A DNA stretch of 64,000 nt from Gimesia sp. (GTDB taxonomy: Bacteria; Planctomycetota; Planctomycetia; Planctomycetales; Planctomycetaceae), in the NCBI RefSeq assembly GCF_040219335.1, contig NZ_JAVJSQ010000026.1, positions 124,001-188,000 of the forward strand, in the 5' to 3' direction. Below are positions 28,174 through 37,393 of this stretch, in pieces. Within the stretch, counting starts at the first letter, position 1, and the number at the start of each line of letters is the position of its first letter. A program made the position numbers and the translations under genes. Below the pieces are notes generated by a model. The model saw only the letters and a list, made by a program, of their open reading frames with translations. It had not been told where the DNA came from and ran no database searches.

Positions 28174-30808
28174 TGGTAGGTCTTATCGTTCCCGCGCGGT
28201 GTTGATAGAAATCATCTTCCCAAATGCCGTTGGCATCTATCTCCATAATACCCATATCTCGATAGATGTTAAGTCGGTTTTGCTCATAATTTACCCAGTT
28301 ACTGATTAAACTGTTTTGTGCATCGAGTACCGATGATAACGCATTTAACAGGTTTAACCCCTGGTTACGCCCCGCCTGAGCAGGATCAGAAGTAGCTTCC
28401 ACCGCACTGTCATACTGTAACGCAGCCAGGCGGATCTGGACCCGAGATGTTTCGAAGTTCTGACGCAACACATTCAGCTGTCGCCAGCTGCGTCTGATGT
28501 CAAACTTGATGTTATCCTGGGCTTCCATGAAGGTACGACGTTGTCGCTGGTAATTGATTTGAGATTCCCGATAGGCATTTCTCTGCTGTACTAATGACAA
28601 TGGAGCCGTAAATTCAACCCCCGCCCGCAAACTGGCCTGACTACCGCGGAAGTCCAGAGGTCGGTTTTTACCGAGCGGAGTACTTACGTCTCCATCGACT
28701 ACAACATTTAACACCGCTTCGAGCTCATTAGACCGCACTTCCATCAATCTTCTGGTATCCATCACGAAAGCACGCTCATTCATCAGGTCGAGACGATTAT
28801 CCAGACCGATGCGAACCGCTTCGGTAATATCCATGTTAAATGGTTCCAGGGTAATGAGTTCCACACGCAAGCCAATCTCAATCACCTGCAAGCCCTGTGA
28901 AATTCTGAGCATGTCTTCCCGCAGATTGGCCATTTCCAGAATTATTTTCTTTTTCTGGTCATTTGAGAGATTATCTTCGCTCAGAAAGCCCCTCAGACCA
29001 TCCAGGCGACTCTGCAATTCCTGAATCTCTTTTCGCACGCCTGAATACAAACGTATATCATTGGCAGAGCCCTGGCGGACCCGCTCCCGGTCCTCATCAG
29101 TCTCGAACCGACGTTTTCGCAGTGCCAGAATGTCTTCAGGAACCCCCTCGGTATTTTGTCCGAGCAGCATGTCAATGTTCGCGATATCCTGTTCGAGGGT
29201 TACCAGGGCATCCGTCTGCAGTTTTTTGATCAGTATCTCCAGACCATCGACAACTTTCAGCATGTCTGCTGTTGTGGGAGGAACTAAGTTGGGATCTCCC
29301 CAGTCTTCGACATAGACACTCGCCCAGACCTCGACGTAATCGTAAATTTCCTGTTCAATTTCCGGCAGGAGAGGATCGATCAACTGGAAGGGTTTCAGCA
29401 GTGATTCGTCGATACTCATCGGCATATCAGGTGGCAAGCCCATGAAGATTTTGAAGCTGCCCAGTGAGTCCTGATACTGACGTTCGATGGAACGCAAACG
29501 ATTGACGGATTGTGCCAACCGCGTTTCCAGCTGAGCAACATCCAGCGTGACGACTTCGGTACGAATTCGTGAGATGAGTTCATTGACGGTTGCCTGGTAA
29601 GAATCTGCATCACTGAGTGCCAGCAGCATTTTTTCTTCTTCAGCACTCATCTCTCCTTTCCAGGAAAGCATCCGACTTTCATCATCATATTCCATCTTCT
29701 CAACGAGTGCCGGAGGAATGATCCAGTTATCGGGCAATTCTTCCAGGCGTTCCTGTTGCACTTTGGGTTTCTGTGATGACAGAGCGCGAAGAATTTCCAC
29801 CTGACGCTCGAGTCGCTTGATGTTACCGCGTTCGTTATAGATCACCTGCAGCTGCTGTAACAGTTGCAGGAAGCCATTGCCGCCACCCACGGTATCGGTG
29901 AAGAAAATTTTACGGAAGCGGGCCAGGGTACGTGTCTGATAGAGCACGTTACGTTCATCCTGGGTCAGATTGTTGAGGACGACCTTTCTCCCCGCTCCCA
30001 GTAACAGTGGCTGAACGAGCGAGTAAGAAAGCACACTTACGGAAGTGGTCTGATTGGATCCGGAGAACAGCCAGAGTGTGTTATTCGCCAGTTCGACGGC
30101 CCACTGAGCACCACTGGGCAGCACCTGGTTCACACCAATGCGACTGGAGAGGTCGAGTTCCTGCGTTCCGTTAGACAAACGACGCCGGTTGAGATCGACC
30201 TGCGGATTCTGTCCGCCGACTCCGAGATATTTCACATCAAACTGAAATCGGCCGAACGTCAGATCGAGAGCCGACAGGAAGAGGTTTTCAATCTGGAACT
30301 GATATTCGCGACTGTTAATGTTCGCGATGTCGATAGCTTCCTGCAGCGTGACTTCTTCAAGCGCAGGCAGTTCGGTACCGGGAAGCGAATTCCCGGCCGC
30401 TGCCATTTCTGCACTTAACTCGGGAGAGATACCGTACTGCACGAGCCAGTCCGGGTTTTCGATACTGAGCGCGCGACCAAATTTGTGCCAGCTTTTGTAA
30501 CCCTTCTTACACTGTAACCAATGCATGTAAACATTCGCAGCAGGGTCATCGGGAGGCAGCGGTTCGTGATTGGGATCGTAAGGATCATAGAAACGACTGC
30601 GCGGATCGGGCTCGACGTCGTAGCGGGGAAGTTCCCAGGCTGGGTCGTCGGCTTTTTCAGCCAGAATTTCATACGAATCCGCATTGGCCTGATCAGCCCA
30701 GAACGTGGGTGAGCAGCCGACCTGAATCAGGGACAGACCCGCCAGTAGAACTACCGCCAGGGCTGTTCTGAGTGATTCACATTGGGGATTGAATTTTGCG
30801 CGACTCAT
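28031..30808 (-). CDS. TolC-family outer-membrane efflux protein (lipoprotein-like)
   Basis: A 925-residue protein, about twice the usual TolC length. A signal ending in a lipobox-like QVGC near residue 32 suggests lipid anchoring. TolC-type helical repeats are recognisable at about residues 150-300 and again from about 640 to 860 (AVRIGLDNRLDLMNERAFVMD, in part, and RRSWRQLNVLRQNFETSRVQIRLAAL, in part). A long coiled-coil-rich insert (about 330-640) separates them. It would be the outer-membrane channel of the pump encoded downstream. It lies 67 bases after the MarR-type regulator on the same strand. Family assignment rests on helix pattern and context. Confidence 0.78.
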   Translation of the reverse strand: MSRAKFNPQCESLRTALAVVLLAGLSLIQVGCSPTFWADQANADSYEILAEKADDPAWELPRYDVEPDPRSRFYDPYDPNHEPLPPDDPAANVYMHWLQCKKGYKSWHKFGRALSIENPDWLVQYGISPELSAEMAAAGNSLPGTELPALEEVTLQEAIDIANINSREYQFQIENLFLSALDLTFGRFQFDVKYLGVGGQNPQVDLNRRRLSNGTQELDLSSRIGVNQVLPSGAQWAVELANNTLWLFSGSNQTTSVSVLSYSLVQPLLLGAGRKVVLNNLTQDERNVLYQTRTLARFRKIFFTDTVGGGNGFLQLLQQLQVIYNERGNIKRLERQVEILRALSSQKPKVQQERLEELPDNWIIPPALVEKMEYDDESRMLSWKGEMSAEEEKMLLALSDADSYQATVNELISRIRTEVVTLDVAQLETRLAQSVNRLRSIERQYQDSLGSFKIFMGLPPDMPMSIDESLLKPFQLIDPLLPEIEQEIYDYVEVWASVYVEDWGDPNLVPPTTADMLKVVDGLEILIKKLQTDALVTLEQDIANIDMLLGQNTEGVPEDILALRKRRFETDEDRERVRQGSANDIRLYSGVRKEIQELQSRLDGLRGFLSEDNLSNDQKKKIILEMANLREDMLRISQGLQVIEIGLRVELITLEPFNMDITEAVRIGLDNRLDLMNERAFVMDTRRLMEVRSNELEAVLNVVVDGDVSTPLGKNRPLDFRGSQASLRAGVEFTAPLSLVQQRNAYRESQINYQRQRRTFMEAQDNIKFDIRRSWRQLNVLRQNFETSRVQIRLAALQYDSAVEATSDPAQAGRNQGLNLLNALSSVLDAQNSLISNWVNYEQNRLNIYRDMGIMEIDANGIWEDDFYQHRAGTIRPTNEHRQLPPEPTDSTGLTGTEDIQPVVFRPAAELNALSTENKTTAQAP

Positions 30809-30875
30809 TTAAGAGCATCCATGACACTGAGTTTATCAAAAGCCGTGGTCCTGACAGGAAAGTTCCTCTTTCCAT

Positions 30876-31448
30876 TCAGGCGGCAGGAATATCACGTAAG
30901 GCATAAGGGGCAGGGGATTCGGCAACGGTGTGTACTGTTTCCCGTTGCGAACGTTGAACCTGGGCTGCTTTGAGTAATGACTGCAGCATGCCGGTTAATT
31001 GACGGCGCTGATCCGGAGTGAGTGCGGCCAGCAGGCGTTGCGAAACGTTGCCGTGGTACTCTTTGACACGTTCCAGAATCAGGTAGCCTGCTTCTGTCAC
31101 CTGCAGGACCCGTTTTCGGCGATCCTGCTGAGACTGTCGGCGTACAACCAGTTGATCACTCTCCATCCGCTCGATCAGCGTGCAGATGTTGGATTCAGAC
31201 TGGCCCAGTTTGCGTGCCAGTTCCGACTGGGAGCAGCCGGATTCGCGAATGGCATCAATCACCTTTAAGGCGGCATACCGGACTTCGTTAATCTCCAGGT
31301 GAGCAAAACTGTTATTCAATGCCGTGCGGATCATGTGAGCGGTGCGAATCAAAAGATCGACCTGTTCGACAAATTCCTGGTGCTGCAGTGATCTCCAGTC
31401 TTTCTCGCTTGTGGGAGAGATGGTCGCTGGTTGGTGATCCTGTTCCAT
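30876..31448 (-). CDS. MarR-family transcriptional regulator
   Basis: A 190-residue regulator. The winged helix lies at about residues 50-135, with the recognition region SELARKLGQSESNICTLIERM and the wing RRQSQQDRRKRVLQVTEAGY (in part). MarR proteins are dimeric repressors that leave DNA when a phenolic or toxic ligand binds. As the first gene of the efflux operon (TolC-like, adaptor, ATPase, permease) it is very likely its own operon's regulator. The intergenic region upstream, shared with the divergent sulfatase gene, contains a widely spaced inverted repeat (31538-31545 and 31602-31609). Confidence 0.9.
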   Translation of the reverse strand: MEQDHQPATISPTSEKDWRSLQHQEFVEQVDLLIRTAHMIRTALNNSFAHLEINEVRYAALKVIDAIRESGCSQSELARKLGQSESNICTLIERMESDQLVVRRQSQQDRRKRVLQVTEAGYLILERVKEYHGNVSQRLLAALTPDQRRQLTGMLQSLLKAAQVQRSQRETVHTVAESPAPYALRDIPAA

Positions 31449-31702
31449 ATCGAGTCAGCCTCAATTCTGTATATGCGTCTGATGAGTGAGCCTGTAGCTA
31501 TTTTCCACCGGGAGGCGCGAAGCCCCTTCTTCATATTTCGGACATGAAGTATTAGTATCTGAAGGAGTTATCGGCATAACCCGCAAAGTTTTACATAAGT
31601 AATGTCCGATTTCTGGTTGCACTTTCCCTCACAGGAGTGAACAATCGAGTAATTCCACTACTACACTTTGCATTCAGAACCCCTTCCGGGAGAGCCAGTT
31701 AC

Positions 31703-33130
31703 ATGACACGAAGCGCACTCAGTCGTCGAATGACCCCCATCCTTTTATTCACCCTATTCGCCCTGATTAATGTATTCACGCCAATCAATGCTGTTCATGC
31801 AGACTCAAAGCCGAATGTGGTTGTGATTTACGCGGACGATCTGGGATATGGGGATCTGGCCTGCTTCGGGCACCCTACCATTAAGACTCCCCATCTGGAT
31901 CAGATGGCGGAGGAGGGTATGAAATTCACCCAGTTTTATTCTGCCGCTCCGGTCTGTACTCCCAGTCGAGCCGCTTTATTAACGGGGCGCTATCCCATTC
32001 GTTCAGGGATGTGCAGTGATAAACGCCGAGTGCTGTTTCCCGATTCAGGGGGCGGCATTCCGGCCAGTGAAGTCACACTGGCAGAAGCGATGAAATCAGC
32101 CGGCTATCGCACGGCGTGTGTCGGTAAATGGCACCTGGGTCATCTGCCTCAGTTCCTGCCGACCAGCAATGGATTTGACAGCTATTTCGGCATCCCTTAT
32201 TCCAACGATATGGACCGGGTTGCCGACCGTAAAATGGGACGAAAGATCTTCCTCGATCCGAAGGTTAAATACTGGAACGTCCCCCTGATGCGGGACAAAG
32301 AAATCGTCGAACAGCCCGCCGATCAGACCACAATCACCAAACGCTATACCGAAGAAGCGATCAAGTTTATCAAACAGGATCAGAAGCAGCCGTTCTTCCT
32401 GTATCTGGCCCACAATATGCCGCATGTGCCGCTGTTCCGCTCTCCGGCATTTGCAGACAAAAGTTTGCGGGGCCTGTATGGTGATGTCATCGAAGAAATT
32501 GACTGGAGCGTCGGTCAGGTGCTGCAGACACTGCGCGATGAGGGACTGGATCAGAATACGATCGTCTGGTTTTCCAGCGACAACGGTCCGTGGCTTATTT
32601 TTGACGCACAGGGAGGCTCAGCTGGCCTGTTACGCGATGGTAAAGGGAGCACCTGGGAAGGGGGCATGCGTGAGCCGACACTGGCCTGGTGGCCCGGTCA
32701 TATTCCTGCGGGAACGGTCTCCCAGGAGCAGGGGAGCACGATGGACATCTACACGACCTCAATCAAGCTGGCAGGTGGTGCTGTCCCCACAGATCGCGTT
32801 GTTGATGGTGTAGACCTGACTCCGGTTCTGACGCAGAGCGGTCCCGGCCCGCGCGATGAAATGGTTTATTATCGTGGCACAAAACTGATGGCGATCCGCA
32901 AAGGACCGTGGAAAGCACATTTCATCACCAAACCCGCTTACGGCCGGGAACCATTTAAGGAACATGATCCGCCGGTACTGTACCACCTGGAGCATGATCC
33001 TTCCGAAAAGTACGACGTCGCCAAGGATCATCCCGAGGTTATCAAAGAACTGAAAGCGGCTGCGGAGAAGCATCGCAAAACGGTAAAACCGGTGCCTTCA
33101 CAGCTGGAAATTCCGCTCACTCAAAAGTGA
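31703..33130 (+). CDS. Secreted type I sulfatase (arylsulfatase-like)
   Basis: A 475-residue sulfatase with a signal peptide (ILLFTLFALINVFTPINAVHA). The metal-binding block is YADDLGYGDL (43-52) and the formylglycine signature CTPSR is at residues 85-89; GKWHLG and the SSDNGPW block are also present. The frame extends back to a GTG at 31637, but ATG 31703 has GGGAG about 10 bases upstream and gives a normal signal peptide. It is probably periplasmic or secreted and active on sulfated glycans. It is transcribed divergently from the MarR efflux operon. Confidence 0.92.
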   Translation: MTRSALSRRMTPILLFTLFALINVFTPINAVHADSKPNVVVIYADDLGYGDLACFGHPTIKTPHLDQMAEEGMKFTQFYSAAPVCTPSRAALLTGRYPIRSGMCSDKRRVLFPDSGGGIPASEVTLAEAMKSAGYRTACVGKWHLGHLPQFLPTSNGFDSYFGIPYSNDMDRVADRKMGRKIFLDPKVKYWNVPLMRDKEIVEQPADQTTITKRYTEEAIKFIKQDQKQPFFLYLAHNMPHVPLFRSPAFADKSLRGLYGDVIEEIDWSVGQVLQTLRDEGLDQNTIVWFSSDNGPWLIFDAQGGSAGLLRDGKGSTWEGGMREPTLAWWPGHIPAGTVSQEQGSTMDIYTTSIKLAGGAVPTDRVVDGVDLTPVLTQSGPGPRDEMVYYRGTKLMAIRKGPWKAHFITKPAYGREPFKEHDPPVLYHLEHDPSEKYDVAKDHPEVIKELKAAAEKHRKTVKPVPSQLEIPLTQK

Positions 33131-33140
33131 GCGGCCCGGC

Positions 33141-33650
33141 TTACCAGTAGCAGATATACCGCGGTCCATCCTGGTCTTCGCCGACCCGGAAATGGTGTTC
33201 CGCGCTGTGATCTTCGCTATGCGGCTGTGATCCCAGACGATCCCAGGCGGCACAGAACAGGGGCAGTTTGCCCGGTTCAAACCCCGCGCGGGGTGGCTCC
33301 AGTCGCTGATAGGAATCATGAATCAGCGCCAGGGCAACATCGACCACATGTTTGTCGTAGTCCGGCTGAAACAGGAGAACTTCCAGCGCCTGTGCTGCCT
33401 GCCGACAATGTTCGAATTCAGGATCACGAAGACATTCAGAAGACTTGCGTTCGATGAACCGCAGGAGGCTGTCAAAACCGAACTGGTTCAGCAGCAGTTT
33501 CGTGCGGGGTTCACAGATTAATGCCAGTCTGATCTGTTCGTGGAGTTCCTCGTCGACTTCACAGGGAATCGCCATCCGGCCGTAATCATCCGGGGCCAGT
33601 GATTCAATTGCTCTTACGACATCAGCACTCTGGGGTTTCTCAGTATTCAT
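33141..33650 (-). CDS. Hypothetical protein
   Basis: A 169-residue soluble protein without signal peptide or membrane helix. It is mainly helical in its first 110 residues (for example RLALICEPRTKLLLNQFGF), then becomes His/Asp/Pro-rich and ends in GPRYICYW. I do not recognise the family. It is convergent with the sulfatase, with 10 bases between the two stop codons, and appears to be transcribed alone. Confidence 0.6.
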   Translation of the reverse strand: MNTEKPQSADVVRAIESLAPDDYGRMAIPCEVDEELHEQIRLALICEPRTKLLLNQFGFDSLLRFIERKSSECLRDPEFEHCRQAAQALEVLLFQPDYDKHVVDVALALIHDSYQRLEPPRAGFEPGKLPLFCAAWDRLGSQPHSEDHSAEHHFRVGEDQDGPRYICYW

Positions 33651-33773
33651 ATTCGGAGCTGTTCACAATCTGGTGTTACCGGGATTCACATTTCCATGCA
33701 GCAGTCAGCCTGCGTCAGACAGATTATATCCCAAATCGGCAAACTGGTTCATTCCCAATTTCCCCTGAAATGC

Positions 33774-33807
33774 AAAAGAGCTGACCGGGTTTGCACTCGG
33801 TCAGCTC
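33774..33807 (-). terminator. Intrinsic terminator of the Gln/Tyr-rich lipoprotein gene
   Basis: A perfect 10-bp stem (33778-33787 with 33798-33807) has a 10-base loop and is followed on the minus strand by a short TTTT run. Confidence 0.7.
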
Positions 33808-33837
33808 TGATGATTCTGGTTTTCGTTCAGCCTGTTT

Positions 33838-34254
33838 TTATTTCAGGAAGAAGTCATCCGGTCCTTTGTGGGTGTAGTAAGGATACTGGACGATTCCCAG
33901 TGGCTGATTCTGCTGAGGATAGACAGCCGCGGGCGGAACGTACTTATAGGTCTGGTAATGTTTAGGGCGTTTGTTGTAATGGTATGTATTTTTGTGACCG
34001 GTTTTCCAGCCGCCATTACCATAGCCGGGAGGGCAGTATCCACCGTGCCGACGATGTCCCATCTGCTGAATTGGAGCCTGCTGGCCGGCGTACTGCTGGT
34101 GCATTGCCTGTTGATGTTGCACCATTTGGGCCTGCTGCTGCATCAGGAATTCTCCATCAGCCGACTGACCCCGAATGACCTGACTATTCGAACATCCCAC
34201 AAAAAGTGGCAGAATCAGACAAGCGGCCATTTTACATAACATGTGAGGCTTCAT
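33838..34254 (-). CDS. Gln/His/Tyr-rich small lipoprotein
   Basis: A 138-residue protein. The signal CKMAACLILPLFVGC ends in a lipobox (FVGC), predicting a lipid anchor. The mature part is low in complexity: a Gln/His/Met stretch (MQQQAQMVQHQQAMHQQY), then Gly/His/Tyr-rich and Pro-rich segments ending in FFLK. The frame is open to 34305, but ATG 34254 has AAAGGAAG before it. No family is recognised; a surface or wall-associated structural role is a guess from composition. Confidence 0.65.
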   Translation of the reverse strand: MKPHMLCKMAACLILPLFVGCSNSQVIRGQSADGEFLMQQQAQMVQHQQAMHQQYAGQQAPIQQMGHRRHGGYCPPGYGNGGWKTGHKNTYHYNKRPKHYQTYKYVPPAAVYPQQNQPLGIVQYPYYTHKGPDDFFLK

Positions 34255-34651
34255 TGGCTTCCTTTCCCCCCTGGTTTCCTGTTTTGAGCGAAACTCAATT
34301 TTCACTCAGTCTATGATCAATTTGTTACCTGCTGCGAAAGCTGCTGCCGGCGGCCTGAGAGAGAGATACAGGATATGCGCCAGCAAATGACTTACTTCTT
34401 TTATCGGTCAGCGTGCACCAAACAATAGTTAAAATCCCCAAGAATTGGAAAACCACTGTAATATTCAAATCTGATCGACCTTGCAGAATCGTCAAAACCG
34501 GGATAAATTATCACAGTTCCCTACTCTCCTTCAGCCCTTACGAAAGATGGAGAGTCTGGGTCATTTACAAGTTTGAGTTTTCAGGCAAGACCATCGTCAT
34601 TGACGGAGTGCTCATTTCGCTTTGTTCTTTGCCAACAAGGGAGTGTTCGGC
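34255..34651. other. Intergenic region (397 bp), divergent promoters
   Basis: Between the divergent lipoprotein and isomerase-like genes. A weak plus-strand pair, TTGCAG (34481-34486) and TAAATT (34504-34509) with 17-base spacing, could be a promoter. No convincing gene or hairpin is seen. Confidence 0.35.
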
Positions 34652-35398
34652 GTGTTTGTAGCTGCATCATCACGTTGTTTTTCAGATGAATCGTTTGAAG
34701 TCAGTTGTGAACGTCTGACGGATCTGGAATACGATAAAATCGAGATCTGGATGGATGAAGAGAGTGATCACCTGAAACCATCAGAGGTCTCTCGATCGCC
34801 AGAGGATTTTTATTCGCGTTTCCGGGAAGCGACCCGCTTAACGCCAATCGCCTTCTGTCTGGAAAATGACATCGAACCGACGGCCTTTCAGTCATTGTGT
34901 AAAGCCGCCAAACTGCTGCGGATCGCACAGATCACGATCCCTGCTTCTCCGCTGGGGACACCTTTCAACTCGGAGATCGACCGTCTGAAAGCGTTGTTAA
35001 AGATCGCCAGTCGTGACGGTATCAGACTGTCAATCAAAACCAAAACCGGTCAACTTACAGAAGACCCGCGCACGGCAACAGAACTCTGTCAGTCCGTCAA
35101 AGGCCTGGGACTGACCCTGGACCCCAGTTATTATACGTGTGGTCCTCACAGCAATACATCTTACGACATGGTGTTCCCTTACGTCTGCCATGTGCACCTG
35201 CGGGATTCCACCAGCGATCAGGTACAGGTTCCGGTTGGTCTGGGAGAAATTGACTACAGCAGAATGATCAGTATGTTGGAACGTCAAAACTATCATCAGT
35301 TCCTGTCAGTAGAACTGCTGCCCTCACTCCTGAATGGTGTGGATCGTGCTCTGGAACTGCGCAAACTGCGGATGCTGCTCGAATCAGTCGTGATCTGA
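34652..35398 (+). CDS. Sugar phosphate isomerase/epimerase-like TIM-barrel protein
   Basis: A 248-residue protein of the xylose isomerase-like (AP endonuclease 2) superfamily. The C-terminal half shows typical metal-site strands: GLGLTLDPSYYTCG, HVHLRDSTSDQVQVPVGLGEIDY and FLSVELLP. Possible ligands are the Asp, His and Glu in these strands. The longest frame starts at TTG 34622; GTG 34652 is preferred because AAGGGAG lies 8 bases before it. It is monocistronic and followed by a strong bidirectional terminator. The substrate is unknown. Confidence 0.78.
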   Translation: MFVAASSRCFSDESFEVSCERLTDLEYDKIEIWMDEESDHLKPSEVSRSPEDFYSRFREATRLTPIAFCLENDIEPTAFQSLCKAAKLLRIAQITIPASPLGTPFNSEIDRLKALLKIASRDGIRLSIKTKTGQLTEDPRTATELCQSVKGLGLTLDPSYYTCGPHSNTSYDMVFPYVCHVHLRDSTSDQVQVPVGLGEIDYSRMISMLERQNYHQFLSVELLPSLLNGVDRALELRKLRMLLESVVI

Positions 35399-35442
35399 GC
35401 AACATCGACTCAACACTTCAAATCGAGTTGAAGTCATTTGAA

Positions 35443-35490
35443 ACAAAAAACGCCGTCTGTTCGATTAAAGAACAGACGGCGTTTTCATTT
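35443..35490. terminator. Bidirectional intrinsic terminator
   Basis: A perfect 13-bp stem (35449-35461 with 35471-35483) has a 9-base loop, with an A-run before and a T-run after it. It ends both the isomerase-like gene (+) and the S1 gene (-). Confidence 0.9.
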
Positions 35491-35512
35491 GTTTTTCGCT
35501 TGAGCGAATGAC

Positions 35513-37210
35513 TTATTTATAGTCATTCGGATTTCCGAACAGGCCACCACCGCCCGAACCAGAGTTGGTATCATCGGCATTGCCTCCCAGCAGCGGACCT
35601 TTGCGTTTCCGCTCGTAGGCAGGCTGTGATTCTTCTGCCCGTGCTTCAACAGCGTCTTCCGGTTTCTCGGTCAACGCTTTCAGTGAAAGGCTGATTCGCT
35701 TGCGGTTCGGATCAACTTCCAGAACTTTCGCAGACGTCTCCTGACCTGTCGTCAGCACTTCGGTAACGCGTTTTACCCGACGATGGTCGAGCTCACTGAT
35801 ATGAACGAGCCCTTCGAGTCCCGGCTCCAGCTCAATGAAAGCACCAAAGTCTGCCGTACGTGTTACCTTACCGGTAACTGTAGAACCGGTAGCGTAGCGA
35901 TCTTCGGCCAGTTGCCAGGGATCCTGCTGGAGCTGTTTCATGCCCAGACTGATGCGGTTCTTTTCCTTATCAATCTTGAGGATCTTGACATTGATCTTCT
36001 GCATTTCGCTGAGCGCATCTTTGGGATGCTTGATGCGGTTCCAGCTGATCTCGCCGATGTGCAGGAAGCCATCGATGCCCCCCAGATCGACGAAGGCACC
36101 ATAGTCCTTGATATTCTTCACGGTTCCGGTCAGCTCCTGACCAATGGCCAGTTTTTCCCAGAGTTCCTTCTGAATTTCTTCGCGTTCTGATTCGAGATAC
36201 TTGCGACGGCTGACCACCAGGTTGCGTTTCTTGGGATTCACTTCGGTGATCTGCACGGTCAGCTTCTGACCCACAAATGGCTCGAGGTCGCCTACGAAAT
36301 ACAGATCGGCCTGGCTGGCGGGGAGAAATCCTCGCAGGCTGCCGACCTTGACTTCCAGGCCCCCTTTGTTCGATTTGTTGACGACACATTCCACCACCTG
36401 ATCAACAGCGACAGCATCCCAGTCTCCGGCGGGTTTGTGATGTCCACGAGGCAGGGAGAGTTGAATCAGGCCTTCGGCTTCTTTGACTGCGGTGACTTTG
36501 ACTTCGACTTCCTGTCCGATTTCGGGGGTTTTATCGCCGAACTGTCGCAGGGGAACAATGCCAGGAGTTCCGAGTGCCCGGCTTCCCAGATCGATGAAGA
36601 CATCGTCGTTGTTGATTGATTCCACGATCCCCTTAAGTCGATCGCCTTCCGCCAGTCCTTCTTCCGAACTGCCTGAAGTTGTGGCAGGTTTTTCAGCGGC
36701 GGCGTCTGCGGCAGCTTCTTCTTCGCTGTATGACTTGGGAAGTTCCTGTGCGCCCTGACCAGAGAGGGCTGCTGCCAGTTCCGCTTCCAGATCATCGCCG
36801 AGGTCATCGACATCATCCGGAATATCGACCGGTTTAGCAGATTCTGCAATCTGCATCATGGCTGCTTCCTGGAGCTGTTCCTGAGTCACTTCGACTTCTG
36901 CTTCGGCGTCTCCTTCTGCATCCTCTTTCTTAGCGGGAGCAGTCGGTGCGGCGCCAGCTGAAGGAATGGCTTTGAACTGCGCGGGATCCACTTTTGGATT
37001 CAACTGAACTTTGCGTTCCGGCTTTGCGGCTTCGCTTTCCGCAACAGCAGGCTCTGTTGGCGCGGGAGCCTGATCTGCAGATGCAGACTCTGTTTCCTGC
37101 TGTTCAGCAGGCTGGCTTTCGGCTGGCTGCTGCTGTTCGGAAGAGGCCTGAATTTCTGCAGACGCTTCGCTGGTTTTGATTTCTTCAGTTGAAGGTTGTT
37201 CTGAACTCAT
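35513..37210 (-). CDS. rpsA: Ribosomal protein S1 (four S1 domains, acidic N-terminal extension)
   Basis: A 565-residue protein with four OB-fold S1 motifs at about residues 187-258, 270-345, 352-430 and 437-515. The third and fourth are the most canonical ([20 protein letters not shown] and [20 protein letters not shown]). S1 binds mRNA on the 30S subunit during initiation. The first 185 residues are a low-complexity Glu/Ala/Gln/Pro-rich acidic extension, unusual for S1. The tail is Gly-rich. The 183-base leader contains a GC-rich palindrome (37288-37303) that could be an autoregulatory hairpin. It could also be a second S1-domain RNA-binding protein rather than the ribosomal one. Confidence 0.85.
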   Translation of the reverse strand: MSSEQPSTEEIKTSEASAEIQASSEQQQPAESQPAEQQETESASADQAPAPTEPAVAESEAAKPERKVQLNPKVDPAQFKAIPSAGAAPTAPAKKEDAEGDAEAEVEVTQEQLQEAAMMQIAESAKPVDIPDDVDDLGDDLEAELAAALSGQGAQELPKSYSEEEAAADAAAEKPATTSGSSEEGLAEGDRLKGIVESINNDDVFIDLGSRALGTPGIVPLRQFGDKTPEIGQEVEVKVTAVKEAEGLIQLSLPRGHHKPAGDWDAVAVDQVVECVVNKSNKGGLEVKVGSLRGFLPASQADLYFVGDLEPFVGQKLTVQITEVNPKKRNLVVSRRKYLESEREEIQKELWEKLAIGQELTGTVKNIKDYGAFVDLGGIDGFLHIGEISWNRIKHPKDALSEMQKINVKILKIDKEKNRISLGMKQLQQDPWQLAEDRYATGSTVTGKVTRTADFGAFIELEPGLEGLVHISELDHRRVKRVTEVLTTGQETSAKVLEVDPNRKRISLSLKALTEKPEDAVEARAEESQPAYERKRKGPLLGGNADDTNSGSGGGGLFGNPNDYK

Positions 37211-37393
37211 GGGAGATCAACTTTCTCGCCTAATTACTTACTTCTAAAATTACAGAAACGAATGGATACGGACCGCCGGACCAGACCCGGGCAGGAACCT
37301 GCCCAGAAGCAAAACTTCGGTTTTCTTCTTTGCCAGCTATCTGAATTAATTAAAAGGGTATCACCGCTGCAGTGCCCCTGCAATTCGCAGGGC

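Noticed and set aside
37288-37303. GC-rich palindrome in the S1 leader as a terminator
   Set aside because: No T-run follows on either strand; mentioned only as a possible regulatory hairpin.
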